Positions 24,087-32,208 of a DNA stretch of 64,000 bases are shown here, piece by piece (the first letter of the stretch is position 1; each line of letters opens with the position of its first letter). The notes below the pieces were generated by a model, which saw nothing but the letters and a program-made list of their open reading frames with translations, had not been told where the DNA came from and searched no databases. Made by a program: the position numbers and the translations under genes. Origin of the DNA: Opitutaceae bacterium (GTDB taxonomy: Bacteria; Verrucomicrobiota; Verrucomicrobiia; Opitutales; Opitutaceae); the NCBI GenBank assembly GCA_024233285.1, contig JACKPU010000001.1:248001-312000 (forward strand), in the 5' to 3' direction.

Positions 24087-27000
24087 ATGACCGCTAGATG
24101 CTCACTTTATCGACTTGTTTGTCTACTGCTCTTGCCGGCAGCAGTCCTGTCGATGCGTGCGGTCACACCGGGAAGCCCGATTGCCATACCCTATTCCACC
24201 GCAGGGCTCGGGCGTGACACTAAAGTTTGGTGCGCTGTCGAGGATGGAGCTGGCGTGATGTATTTTGGTGGTGATCGCCTCTACAGAAATGATGGTGATC
24301 ACTGGACGGCTTATGACATGGGAAACAATTATGCCATCCGATCACTCAGCTTTTCGAACGATGGACGGCTCTGGGCTGCCGGCTTTAACGAGCTCGGGTG
24401 GTTTGCCCAAAACGGGACCGGCCACTGGGATTTTCATTCATTACGCGCTCAATTACCGCCCCACCTTGGTGATCTCGGCGACGTATGGTATGTCTACGCT
24501 ACCGAGAGCGGCGCCATTTTCATCTCAGACTCGCATGTGCTGCGGTGGAACGGAACCGAATTTAAGATCGCTCACTATGACGTGCGGCGGCGTCTGATAT
24601 CATTTCGTCACGACAATGCAGTGTTTCTTTACAGTCATTCCGCCGGGCTAGAACGCATTGGTCAAAATGAAACCCAGACCATTATTGCTCCTGAGATAAT
24701 TGGCGATAATGCCGTTTTCGGGCTTGGATCATTTAATCATAATTTAGTTTTGCTCACGGCCAATGGCGTAGGGGTAATTCAGAATGGCGAGCTTCGATTC
24801 ATTGATGAACAACTCACCAACTATCTAAAACGCAACATCGTGACTACGGTCACATCCTTGCCTGATGGGACCTACGCAATCGGCACATTAAAAGGTGGAA
24901 TCGCGCTGGTCGGAACCGACCTCACCATGATGAGCAATATTAATGCGCGCTCAGGAATTTCCGATGTCATTTACAGTCTGTATCGCACGAAGGCAGGTAG
25001 ACTTTGGGCAACCACAAACACCAAACTGTTCAACCTCCCTTCGGTTTCTTTGACATCATTTTTTGAACAAGAGCCCATTATTGATCGCAACATTACAGGC
25101 TTGGCGACCGAGAAAGAGAGGCTATTCGCGTTAACCAACGAGGGTGTATTTCGCCTCGAGGACGAGCGCTTCGTCAAGCTGGCACCTATCAATGGCCATG
25201 GACGTGATATATCCACAATAGCTGGCGGTGTCTTCGCTGCTACCACATACAGCGTGGTCGAGATAGTTGCGGGCGAAAGTCGCGAAATTTTTCCTGTTGT
25301 GCGTGGTGCGTTTAAAATTCGAGCTAGCACATCTCAGGGAAAAATTCGTCTTTCGATCGACAGACAAATCGTAGATTTCACGCCCAAATCCAAACAAACC
25401 GAAGTTCTGGTTGACGAGCTGCCAGACTTGGCGGCCAACTTTGTCACCGACGCGAGGGGCCGTCTTTGGATCTCAACCGCTTCAAAGAGCCTGCTTGTAG
25501 CCGCACCCTCGGCGAAGGGTCCGGTAGCGGCAGAATCAGCTGGTTTGCACCATGGATTCCCCACCAGTGATGGATACACGCAAGTCGCCAAAATTGATGA
25601 CACGATTATCGGCATCAATGCCGGCAGCGCATACTGGCTGAATCCGATTACGGATCGCTTCGAACCAATCGCCGAATTTCCCGCTGGCAACACTCTGGCG
25701 ATCTCCGACGAAGACGCCGCCGGTCGCGTCTGGGTAGCATTGGAAGGCCAGCGCACCAACATGCCGATGCGCCTCGGCCACCTCGAGCGCACCACCGAAG
25801 GCGTGGCATGGATTCCGCACACCGTAGCCGGTCTCGCCAAGGTCGGCACCCCCCGCGCGCTGCAAATCCAACAAACCGCCGAGGGCGATATCCTCTGGAT
25901 CGCCGGCACCGGTGGACTCCTGCAAATTAAACGTCCCGGCGAATTCGTCGCGATCACTCCGCGTCAGCCGATTCTATCCGCCGTGGTTCGACGCTCGGCT
26001 GAAGCCGCCCCGGAGGCTATCGACGATCGGCTGCCCTACTCGACCCGGCGCATATACTTGCAGTTCGGCTCGGGCGAATTCGCCCTGCGCGACACCTTGC
26101 GTTATCAGACCATGCTCGAAGGCGTGGATGACAGCTGGTCCACTCCTTCCAACACGGCCGAGCTGGAATTGGCCAATCTGCGCGAAGGTGATTATACTTT
26201 CAAAGTCCGCCTGTTGTCCGACACCGGTTTGGCGAGTGAACCCACGGAGTTGCGCTTCGCCATCGCACCGCCGTGGTGGCGCACACCTTATGCCTACGGC
26301 GGTTACGTGCTTGGTTTCGGGTTCGTGCTCACCGGACTTTATCAACTGCGCGTCCGCACGATTCGCCGCCGCTCCCTGGTCTTGGAAACCACGGTGCGCG
26401 AACGCACGGCGGAACTTGAAAAAGCCAACGCGGCCAAGACCGAATTCGTCGCCAGCATGAGTCATGAAATCCGCAATCCGATGAATGGCATCATCGGTTC
26501 GGCCCATGCACTCGCCGACACGCCGCTCAACGACCAGCAACGCGAGATCGTCGGCACCCTGCGCAACTGCGCCACCTTCCTCTCCTCGCTGGTCGAGGAC
26601 GTGCTCGATTTCTCCTCAATCGAAGCCGGCGTGTTCAACGTTCAGCAACAACCTTACAACCCGGCCGGCGTGCTCGAAGCCGTCAGCACCATGCTCGCAA
26701 CGCATGCCATGGAAGCCGGCGCCCATTTTGACATCGAGGTGGACACCTCGCTGCCTGCCCGATTATTGGGCGATCCCGCCCGCATCCAGCAAATCGTGGT
26801 CAACTATGCGACCAATGCGCTCAAGTTCAGCGGCGGCGGACGGGTGCGGCTTTCCACTTATGCGGAAAACGGCCAGGTCGTGTTTGCCGTCTCCGACAAC
26901 GGCCCCGGCATCAGTCAGGATGAGCAAACCGTCCTGTTCACCCGTTTCTCGCGACTGAAAGCTGCACGCAATGCCGGTATTACCGGCACCGGTTTGGGTC

Positions 27001-27902
27001 TGTCGGTTTGTCGTGCGGTGGCCGAACGCATGAACGGCTCGGTCGGCGTTTCCAGTCAACCCGGCCGCGGTGCCACGTTTTTCCTGCGCCTGCCCCTTGT
27101 CCCCGCAGCAGCGGCCATCAGTGCGGAAACGATCAAAATCCTGCCGAAGTTCGAAGGTTCGCGCGCACTGATCGTCGAAGACCTGCCCTACAATGCGCAG
27201 ATTCTTGGCGCGATGCTGGGCAAATACGGTTTCACCATCGATCTTGCGGCCAATGGCAAGGATGCGCTGCGATTGCTCACGGAGCACACCTACGACACGG
27301 TGTTTCTTGATTACGACCTGCCCGATATCAACGGCTTGGAAGTCGCCCGCCGCATGCGCGAAATGGCGCACGATCCCAAGCCGCTGGTCATCGCCACCAC
27401 CGCCTACTCCACGGTGCAAGATCGCGAGGCCTGCCTCAAAGCCGGGATGGATATCTTCCTCAGCAAACCCATCACGCCGGAAAAACTGCGCCAGGCTCTC
27501 GGGCAGATCACCGCGCCGGCCCGTCGGATCAATCCCCAACCCGCAGCCGCCCAACGGTCCCTGAATCTGCAGATGCTCAAGTATCTCGCCGGCGATGACC
27601 CCAAGCAATTGTGGCACGAAATCACCCGCTACCTTGATTCGGTTGCGGAAAGCCATGACGAAGTGATCACGGCCTTGCGCACCCTCAACCGTCCCACCTT
27701 GGGCCGCGCCGCTCATCGCGTGCTCTCGCATGCTCGCATGGTCGAATGCGAAGACCTGACTGCAATCTCACGCGATCTTGAAACCGAGGCGAGTTATGCC
27801 GCCGAGGAACGGCTCGATGAACTGGTGGCCGACATGACCGCGACCATCGAGCAGCTTAAGAAAACGATGGCTCATCACCGCCCGGCGCAGACACCTGCGT
27901 AA
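24087..27902 (+). CDS. Beta-propeller hybrid two-component sensor kinase with REC and HPt
   Basis: A 1271-residue sensor. Order: signal peptide (1-27), periplasmic two-component-regulator propeller repeats (about 35-640), Y_Y_Y domain (about 655-735, YQTMLEGVDDSWSTPS), one membrane helix (about 740-760), HisKA with MSHEIRNPMNG, HATPase (NATNALKFS, DNGPGIS, GTGLGLS), receiver (TVFLDYDLPDING) and a C-terminal HPt-like domain (RAAHRVLSHARM). In Bacteroidetes such sensors detect glycans, though without the AraC output seen there. The propeller part is much less GC-rich than the kinase part, suggesting a mosaic origin. It overlaps the opposing NarL-type regulator gene by 47 bp. Confidence 0.9.
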   Translation: MTARCSLYRLVCLLLLPAAVLSMRAVTPGSPIAIPYSTAGLGRDTKVWCAVEDGAGVMYFGGDRLYRNDGDHWTAYDMGNNYAIRSLSFSNDGRLWAAGFNELGWFAQNGTGHWDFHSLRAQLPPHLGDLGDVWYVYATESGAIFISDSHVLRWNGTEFKIAHYDVRRRLISFRHDNAVFLYSHSAGLERIGQNETQTIIAPEIIGDNAVFGLGSFNHNLVLLTANGVGVIQNGELRFIDEQLTNYLKRNIVTTVTSLPDGTYAIGTLKGGIALVGTDLTMMSNINARSGISDVIYSLYRTKAGRLWATTNTKLFNLPSVSLTSFFEQEPIIDRNITGLATEKERLFALTNEGVFRLEDERFVKLAPINGHGRDISTIAGGVFAATTYSVVEIVAGESREIFPVVRGAFKIRASTSQGKIRLSIDRQIVDFTPKSKQTEVLVDELPDLAANFVTDARGRLWISTASKSLLVAAPSAKGPVAAESAGLHHGFPTSDGYTQVAKIDDTIIGINAGSAYWLNPITDRFEPIAEFPAGNTLAISDEDAAGRVWVALEGQRTNMPMRLGHLERTTEGVAWIPHTVAGLAKVGTPRALQIQQTAEGDILWIAGTGGLLQIKRPGEFVAITPRQPILSAVVRRSAEAAPEAIDDRLPYSTRRIYLQFGSGEFALRDTLRYQTMLEGVDDSWSTPSNTAELELANLREGDYTFKVRLLSDTGLASEPTELRFAIAPPWWRTPYAYGGYVLGFGFVLTGLYQLRVRTIRRRSLVLETTVRERTAELEKANAAKTEFVASMSHEIRNPMNGIIGSAHALADTPLNDQQREIVGTLRNCATFLSSLVEDVLDFSSIEAGVFNVQQQPYNPAGVLEAVSTMLATHAMEAGAHFDIEVDTSLPARLLGDPARIQQIVVNYATNALKFSGGGRVRLSTYAENGQVVFAVSDNGPGISQDEQTVLFTRFSRLKAARNAGITGTGLGLSVCRAVAERMNGSVGVSSQPGRGATFFLRLPLVPAAAAISAETIKILPKFEGSRALIVEDLPYNAQILGAMLGKYGFTIDLAANGKDALRLLTEHTYDTVFLDYDLPDINGLEVARRMREMAHDPKPLVIATTAYSTVQDREACLKAGMDIFLSKPITPEKLRQALGQITAPARRINPQPAAAQRSLNLQMLKYLAGDDPKQLWHEITRYLDSVAESHDEVITALRTLNRPTLGRAAHRVLSHARMVECEDLTAISRDLETEASYAAEERLDELVADMTATIEQLKKTMAHHRPAQTPA

Positions 27903-28518
27903 AGCCGTGGTCGATGGCGAAGCGCATGAGCTTCGGCGTGCCGTGAACGTTGAGCTTGCTCATGATGCGACTGCGAAACGTCGCCACGGTCTTGGGTGAG
28001 ATGTTCAGGCGTTGGCCGATTTCCTGATCGTCACACGATTGGCCGATCAATGACAGCACGACCCGTTCACGCTCCGTGAGCACTTTGTCGAATGAGGTGG
28101 GATCCGCCCGACGCTCGGCGCGCGCTTTCACAAACGACGGCGCCAGGTAGGTCTTGCCGTTGCTCACCAGATCAATCGCCTCGCGCAGGCTGTCCAGGCT
28201 GTTGGCGTTCTTGTCGACGAATCCCTGAATGCCGGCGCGCTCCACTCGGAACAATGTGTAATCGCCGCGCGCCGAGGTGATCGCGATAATGCGCAGCTTG
28301 GGCAAAATTTTGCGCACGGTTTCGATGATCGTAAATCCATCCGTGTCGGGCAGCTGCAAATCGAGCAGCAACAAATCCGGTTGGGCCGCCAAAATGAGCC
28401 GGATCGCCGACGCTCCGTCGCCGGCTTCGCCCACCACTTCATGCCCGAAATCGTTCACACATACTTTGTGGATGACTTCGCGAAACATCTGGTGGTCTTC
28501 GACGATCACAATCCGCAT
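27856..28518 (-). CDS. NarL/FixJ-family response regulator
   Basis: A 220-residue regulator: an N-terminal receiver (VIVEDHQMF, phosphoacceptor in LLLLDLQLPDTDG, Ser/Thr in IIAITSA, Lys in GFVDKNA) and a C-terminal LuxR-type helix-turn-helix (LTERERVVLSLIGQ, then EIGQRLNISPKTVATFRSRIMSKL). It binds DNA when phosphorylated. Converging and overlapping with the propeller kinase gene, it is the most likely output partner of a kinase here, but a cognate pair is not proven. Confidence 0.93.
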   Translation of the reverse strand: MRIVIVEDHQMFREVIHKVCVNDFGHEVVGEAGDGASAIRLILAAQPDLLLLDLQLPDTDGFTIIETVRKILPKLRIIAITSARGDYTLFRVERAGIQGFVDKNANSLDSLREAIDLVSNGKTYLAPSFVKARAERRADPTSFDKVLTERERVVLSLIGQSCDDQEIGQRLNISPKTVATFRSRIMSKLNVHGTPKLMRFAIDHGFTQVSAPGGDEPSFS

Positions 28519-28567
28519 GGGGCTTTTTGTTGGTCAAAACCCCCGGCATAACAACAGGCAAATGTGT

Positions 28568-28650
28568 CAGCTTCAGAGGGGAAACACCCCAGTCGAGACG
28601 CGATGGGACTGCACCCGGCAACGAAAAACTCCGAGCCAATTTACACTCAT
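28568..28650 (+). promoter_or_regulatory. Structured leader with fragments resembling a SAM-I (S-box) motif
   Basis: Within the 244-bp gap before the EamA gene the plus strand carries GGGG-AAACA-CCCC, then CAGTC pairing with GACTG, and pieces in S-box order: CAGAGGGG, GGGACTG, CCCGGCAAC and GCCAATT. The GATGA kink-turn and the outer P1 stem are not found, so this may be chance, a decayed riboswitch or another structured RNA. Confidence 0.25.
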
Positions 28651-28762
28651 CGCAGAAATACAGCAATTCGTCGCTGCAAAGCGGTGGCCCGACCCGCGCC
28701 ATATCACCATCCGCCAAAAACTCCACGCTCGCTCGCTCCGACAAAACTGCTAGCGCGGATGG

Positions 28763-29626
28763 ATGATGAGTAACGCCCATCTCCATCGCACTGCCGTCGG
28801 TCAGCTCGTGCTGGCGGCCTTGTGCTGGAGTCTCGGTGGCTTGCTCATCAAGGCGATCGACTGGCCGCCGCTCGCGGTCGCCGGCGGCCGCGGCATTCTG
28901 GCGGCGGTATTTCTTATGCTGACCAATGGCCGGCTGCACTTCACGTTTTCACGCGTGCAAGTGCTGGCGGCTTTCGCCTACGCGGGCTGCACGGTGTTTT
29001 TCGTCGCCGCGACCAAATACACCACAGCGGCCAACGCGATCCTTCTGCAATACACGGCGCCGGTTTGGATCGCGTTGCTGGGGGCCTGGCTGTTGGGCGA
29101 GCCCACGACCCGGCGCGACTGGATCATCATCGCGGTGGTATTTGTCGGCATGGGATTGTTTTTCGCCGACGGACTCGAATTCAGCGGTTTGTTGGGCAAT
29201 GTCTTCGGCGTTGTCAGCGGTCTGTGTTTTGCCGCGATGACCATCGCCCTGCGCAAACAGAAGGACGGTTCGCCGGTCGAATCGATCATCCTTGGCAACC
29301 TCATCGCGTTTGTCGTCGGGCTGCCGTTCATGATTGGGGCGCCGCTGCCCTCGGCCGTCGGCTGGGGTGCCTTGCTCGCGCTCGGTATCGTGCAGCTAGG
29401 CTGTTCCTACTGGCTCTACGCCCGCGCCATTCGTCGCGTAACCGCGCTGGAAGCCGTGATCATTCCGGTCTTCGAACCGATCTTGAACCCGGTGTGGGTT
29501 TTTCTGGCCCGCGGCGAACAGCCCGGCCCATGGGCCCTGCTGGGCGGCGTCATTGTGCTGGGGGCGGTGACGTGGCAGGCGCTCGGGGTGTGGCGAACCG
29601 GCAACGATTCAATTCGCCACGCTTAG
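28763..29626 (+). CDS. EamA-family (DMT) transporter
   Basis: A 287-residue inner-membrane protein with ten predicted helices in two EamA repeats; typical motifs are AALCWSLGGLLIKA, ATKYTTAANAILLQYTAPVWIALLGAWLLGE and the second-repeat VTALEAVIIPVFEPILNPVWVFLARGE. The family exports metabolites such as amino acids or purines; the substrate cannot be read. Two ATGs in tandem begin the gene. It overlaps the opposing EamA gene by 18 bp at the 3' ends. Confidence 0.88.
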   Translation: MMSNAHLHRTAVGQLVLAALCWSLGGLLIKAIDWPPLAVAGGRGILAAVFLMLTNGRLHFTFSRVQVLAAFAYAGCTVFFVAATKYTTAANAILLQYTAPVWIALLGAWLLGEPTTRRDWIIIAVVFVGMGLFFADGLEFSGLLGNVFGVVSGLCFAAMTIALRKQKDGSPVESIILGNLIAFVVGLPFMIGAPLPSAVGWGALLALGIVQLGCSYWLYARAIRRVTALEAVIIPVFEPILNPVWVFLARGEQPGPWALLGGVIVLGAVTWQALGVWRTGNDSIRHA

Positions 29627-30592
29627 TGTCACCCGCGGTGGACGCAGCAAGATGATGAGGTTCGCCGCGGTGATCAGCGCGCCGCCTATCAGTAAGGTCC
29701 ACGTCACTGTTTCGTTGGGATAATCAAAACCTGCCCAGCGTGAAAACCAAGCCGGCAGCATCAACGCCATGATGGAGGCGAAAATGGGTTCGAAACAATA
29801 CAGCAACCCGGCCTCAGTCGTCGAAATACGCGGCTGCCAGGTGTTCATCAACGTGAACGAACCGATGGTGCAAAACAGCGTGAGAATCAGGGTAAGTCCC
29901 AACCAGACCTCGGATTGCCATGGCACCAGCAGGGTCGTGGCATCCGGCGCCGCCACTGCCGCCAGTGAGCTGAAAATGAGAGCCTGCGTCGCAAACATGA
30001 CGAACGTGATTTTTTCCGGCCGGTTGCCCGCAAAGCGCTTCCAACCAAGGCACATGATCTGGCCCATGAAGAATACGGAGCAGACCAGCGTCTCCGTCTC
30101 GCCGCGCCCGAACGAGAAACTCTGCCAGTCAAAGCGTCCGAGGATCGCGACGCCCGCCAGAACCAGCAGACAGCTCCACCACACGCTGGCACCGGGATTA
30201 CGCCGCTGCCAGATCGCCAGCGTCAACGGGATGAGAATCGCATAAAATTGCGTGAGGAACGCCGAGGTCGAAGCCTCGGTGAATTGCAATCCGTCGTTTT
30301 GCAGCAGCATGCCGGCCGCCGAGAACAACCCGATGAGCGCGCCTTGCTGCCACTCGGCCTTGGTCATCCGCCAGAAACTACGATACTGCACCGCCATCAA
30401 AACCAAAGTCGCGAGCACGAAGCGTGGCGCGATGCAGTAAAAAGTCGCGAACCAAGTGCCGGCGGCCGGCACGATGTCCGCGTGCACTAACCCCAGGGCT
30501 TTAACCACCGGAAAACTGACACCCCAAAACAGATTGGTCAGCAGCAGCATGATCACCGCTTGTTTGCGCTGGGGATATTCGACGGTGTTCAT
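29609..30592 (-). CDS. EamA-family (DMT) transporter
   Basis: A 327-residue DMT-superfamily protein with about ten membrane helices: LTNLFWGVSFPVVKALG, TEASTSAFLTQFYAILIPLTLAIW and the second-repeat ISTTEAGLLYCFEPIFASIMALMLPAWFS. It is a different subgroup from the neighbour it converges with, so the two are not a recent duplication. The substrate is unknown. It is transcribed alone, divergent from the PPK2 gene across 134 bp with no evident operator. Confidence 0.88.
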   Translation of the reverse strand: MNTVEYPQRKQAVIMLLLTNLFWGVSFPVVKALGLVHADIVPAAGTWFATFYCIAPRFVLATLVLMAVQYRSFWRMTKAEWQQGALIGLFSAAGMLLQNDGLQFTEASTSAFLTQFYAILIPLTLAIWQRRNPGASVWWSCLLVLAGVAILGRFDWQSFSFGRGETETLVCSVFFMGQIMCLGWKRFAGNRPEKITFVMFATQALIFSSLAAVAAPDATTLLVPWQSEVWLGLTLILTLFCTIGSFTLMNTWQPRISTTEAGLLYCFEPIFASIMALMLPAWFSRWAGFDYPNETVTWTLLIGGALITAANLIILLRPPRVTLSVAN

Positions 30593-30726
30593 GGCGAAAA
30601 GCGGCAGCGTGAGTGCCGGATATCGTCTCGCAAGCGAATTGGCGGTCCGCGCTATTCGTTAAATTTCCGCTTTTCGCCAACCCTGCCTCGACAAGCCCCG
30701 CTCGTCCGCGCACATAGTTTTTTCGC

Positions 30727-32208
30727 ATGGCGAAATCGGGCACGAAGCGAACCAAGCTTTCCAAGAAGGACTACGACGCACGCGTGCCCGGTCTGCGGGA
30801 GCAGCTCATCCGACTGCAAGTGGAGCTTAAGTCCGCACCGTTCCCCATCCTGCTGGTCATCGCAGGCGTTGAAGGGTCCGGCAAAGGCGAAGTGATCAAT
30901 CTGCTCAACGGCTGGCTCGACCCCCGCGGCGTCGAGGTCTTCTCTTTCCATCCGCCGACCGACGAAGAACGCGAACGTCCGCCGATGTGGCGTTACTGGC
31001 GCAATCTCACGCCCCGCGGTCGCCTCGGCATCTACACCGGCTCGTGGTATACCGAGGCGCTCCGTGAAGCAGCGGTGCCACGCACCCGGCGCGAAAAGTA
31101 TCGGCACGCCTTGCAGCGCATCGAACACTTCGAACGTCAGCTCGTCGCCGACGGCGCGTTGGTGGTAAAATGCTGGCTGCATCTTTCCAAGGCCGAGCAA
31201 GGGGCGCGGTTGAAAAAACTCGCCTCGAGTGCGCGCACCGCCTGGCGCGTGACCAAGGACGACTGGAAAAGCCACCGTGATTACAAACGCCTCGACGATC
31301 TGGGCAAAATCCTGCGCCAAGCCACCAGTCGCACCGGGGCGCGCTGGAGTGTCATCGACGCCAGTGACGAACGCAGCCGTAATCTCGCCGTGGCGGAAAC
31401 GCTGCTGAAAGCCTTCGCCGAACACCAAGCAGCGATGCGCAAAATTTCCCCGGTTGCGAAACCGGTGCCGGTAAAGCCGTTGCGGCCCGAAGGTCTCCGC
31501 CGCCTGCAGGAACTGCCGCTCGATAAAAAGATCTCCGCCAGCTCCTACGAGGTGAAGCGCGACAAATGGCTCGGACGCCTCAACGAGCTGATCCGGCGGG
31601 CCGCCGCCAAGCAACGCTCCGTGGTGTTCGTGTTTGAAGGCTGGGATGCAGCGGGCAAAGGCGGCGCGATCCGCCGGCTCACCAGTGCGATCGATGCGCG
31701 CGACTGCCGCGTGATTCCCGTTGCCAAACCGACCGAGGAGGAAAAAGCCCACCATTATCTCTGGCGGTTCTGGCGCAACGTGCCCCGGGCCGGCATGGTC
31801 ACGATATACGACCGTTCCTGGTATGGCCGCGTGCTGGTCGAGCGGTTGGAAGGCTTTGCGCGGGAAGACGAATGGCGGCGCGCTTACGCTGAGCTCAACG
31901 ATTTTGAAAAGCAACTGACCGAACACGGCATCATCGTCGTCAAATTCTGGCTGCACATCAGCAAAGCCGAGCAATTGCGGCGTTTCCGCCACCGCGAGGA
32001 GACTGAATACAAGCGGCACAAGATCAACGCCGAAGACTGGCGCAACCGGCGGAAGTGGGAGCAATATGAAATCGCCGTGGGCGACATGCTCGTGCTGAGC
32101 CGGGAAATCCCGTGGCACTTGGTTTCGGCCGAAGACAAGCGTTACGCCCGTTTGCAGGTGCTCAAGTTATCCTGCAAACAGATCGCCGCCGCCTTGGTCC
32201 AAGCTTAG
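30727..32208 (+). CDS. pap: Polyphosphate:AMP phosphotransferase (two-domain PPK2)
   Basis: A 493-residue fusion of two PPK2 domains, the class II arrangement that makes ADP from AMP with polyphosphate as donor. The first domain (about 20-235) has the P-loop GVEGSGKGE and WRYWRNLTPRG; the second (about 260-490) has EGWDAAGKGG, LWRFWRNVPRAG, the lid motif YDRSWYGRVLVERLEGF and FRHREETEYKRHKI. In characterised enzymes the C-terminal domain is the active one and the N-terminal one structural, which fits the weaker motifs here. It runs 4 bp into the opposing hybrid kinase gene. Confidence 0.93.
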   Translation: MAKSGTKRTKLSKKDYDARVPGLREQLIRLQVELKSAPFPILLVIAGVEGSGKGEVINLLNGWLDPRGVEVFSFHPPTDEERERPPMWRYWRNLTPRGRLGIYTGSWYTEALREAAVPRTRREKYRHALQRIEHFERQLVADGALVVKCWLHLSKAEQGARLKKLASSARTAWRVTKDDWKSHRDYKRLDDLGKILRQATSRTGARWSVIDASDERSRNLAVAETLLKAFAEHQAAMRKISPVAKPVPVKPLRPEGLRRLQELPLDKKISASSYEVKRDKWLGRLNELIRRAAAKQRSVVFVFEGWDAAGKGGAIRRLTSAIDARDCRVIPVAKPTEEEKAHHYLWRFWRNVPRAGMVTIYDRSWYGRVLVERLEGFAREDEWRRAYAELNDFEKQLTEHGIIVVKFWLHISKAEQLRRFRHREETEYKRHKINAEDWRNRRKWEQYEIAVGDMLVLSREIPWHLVSAEDKRYARLQVLKLSCKQIAAALVQA

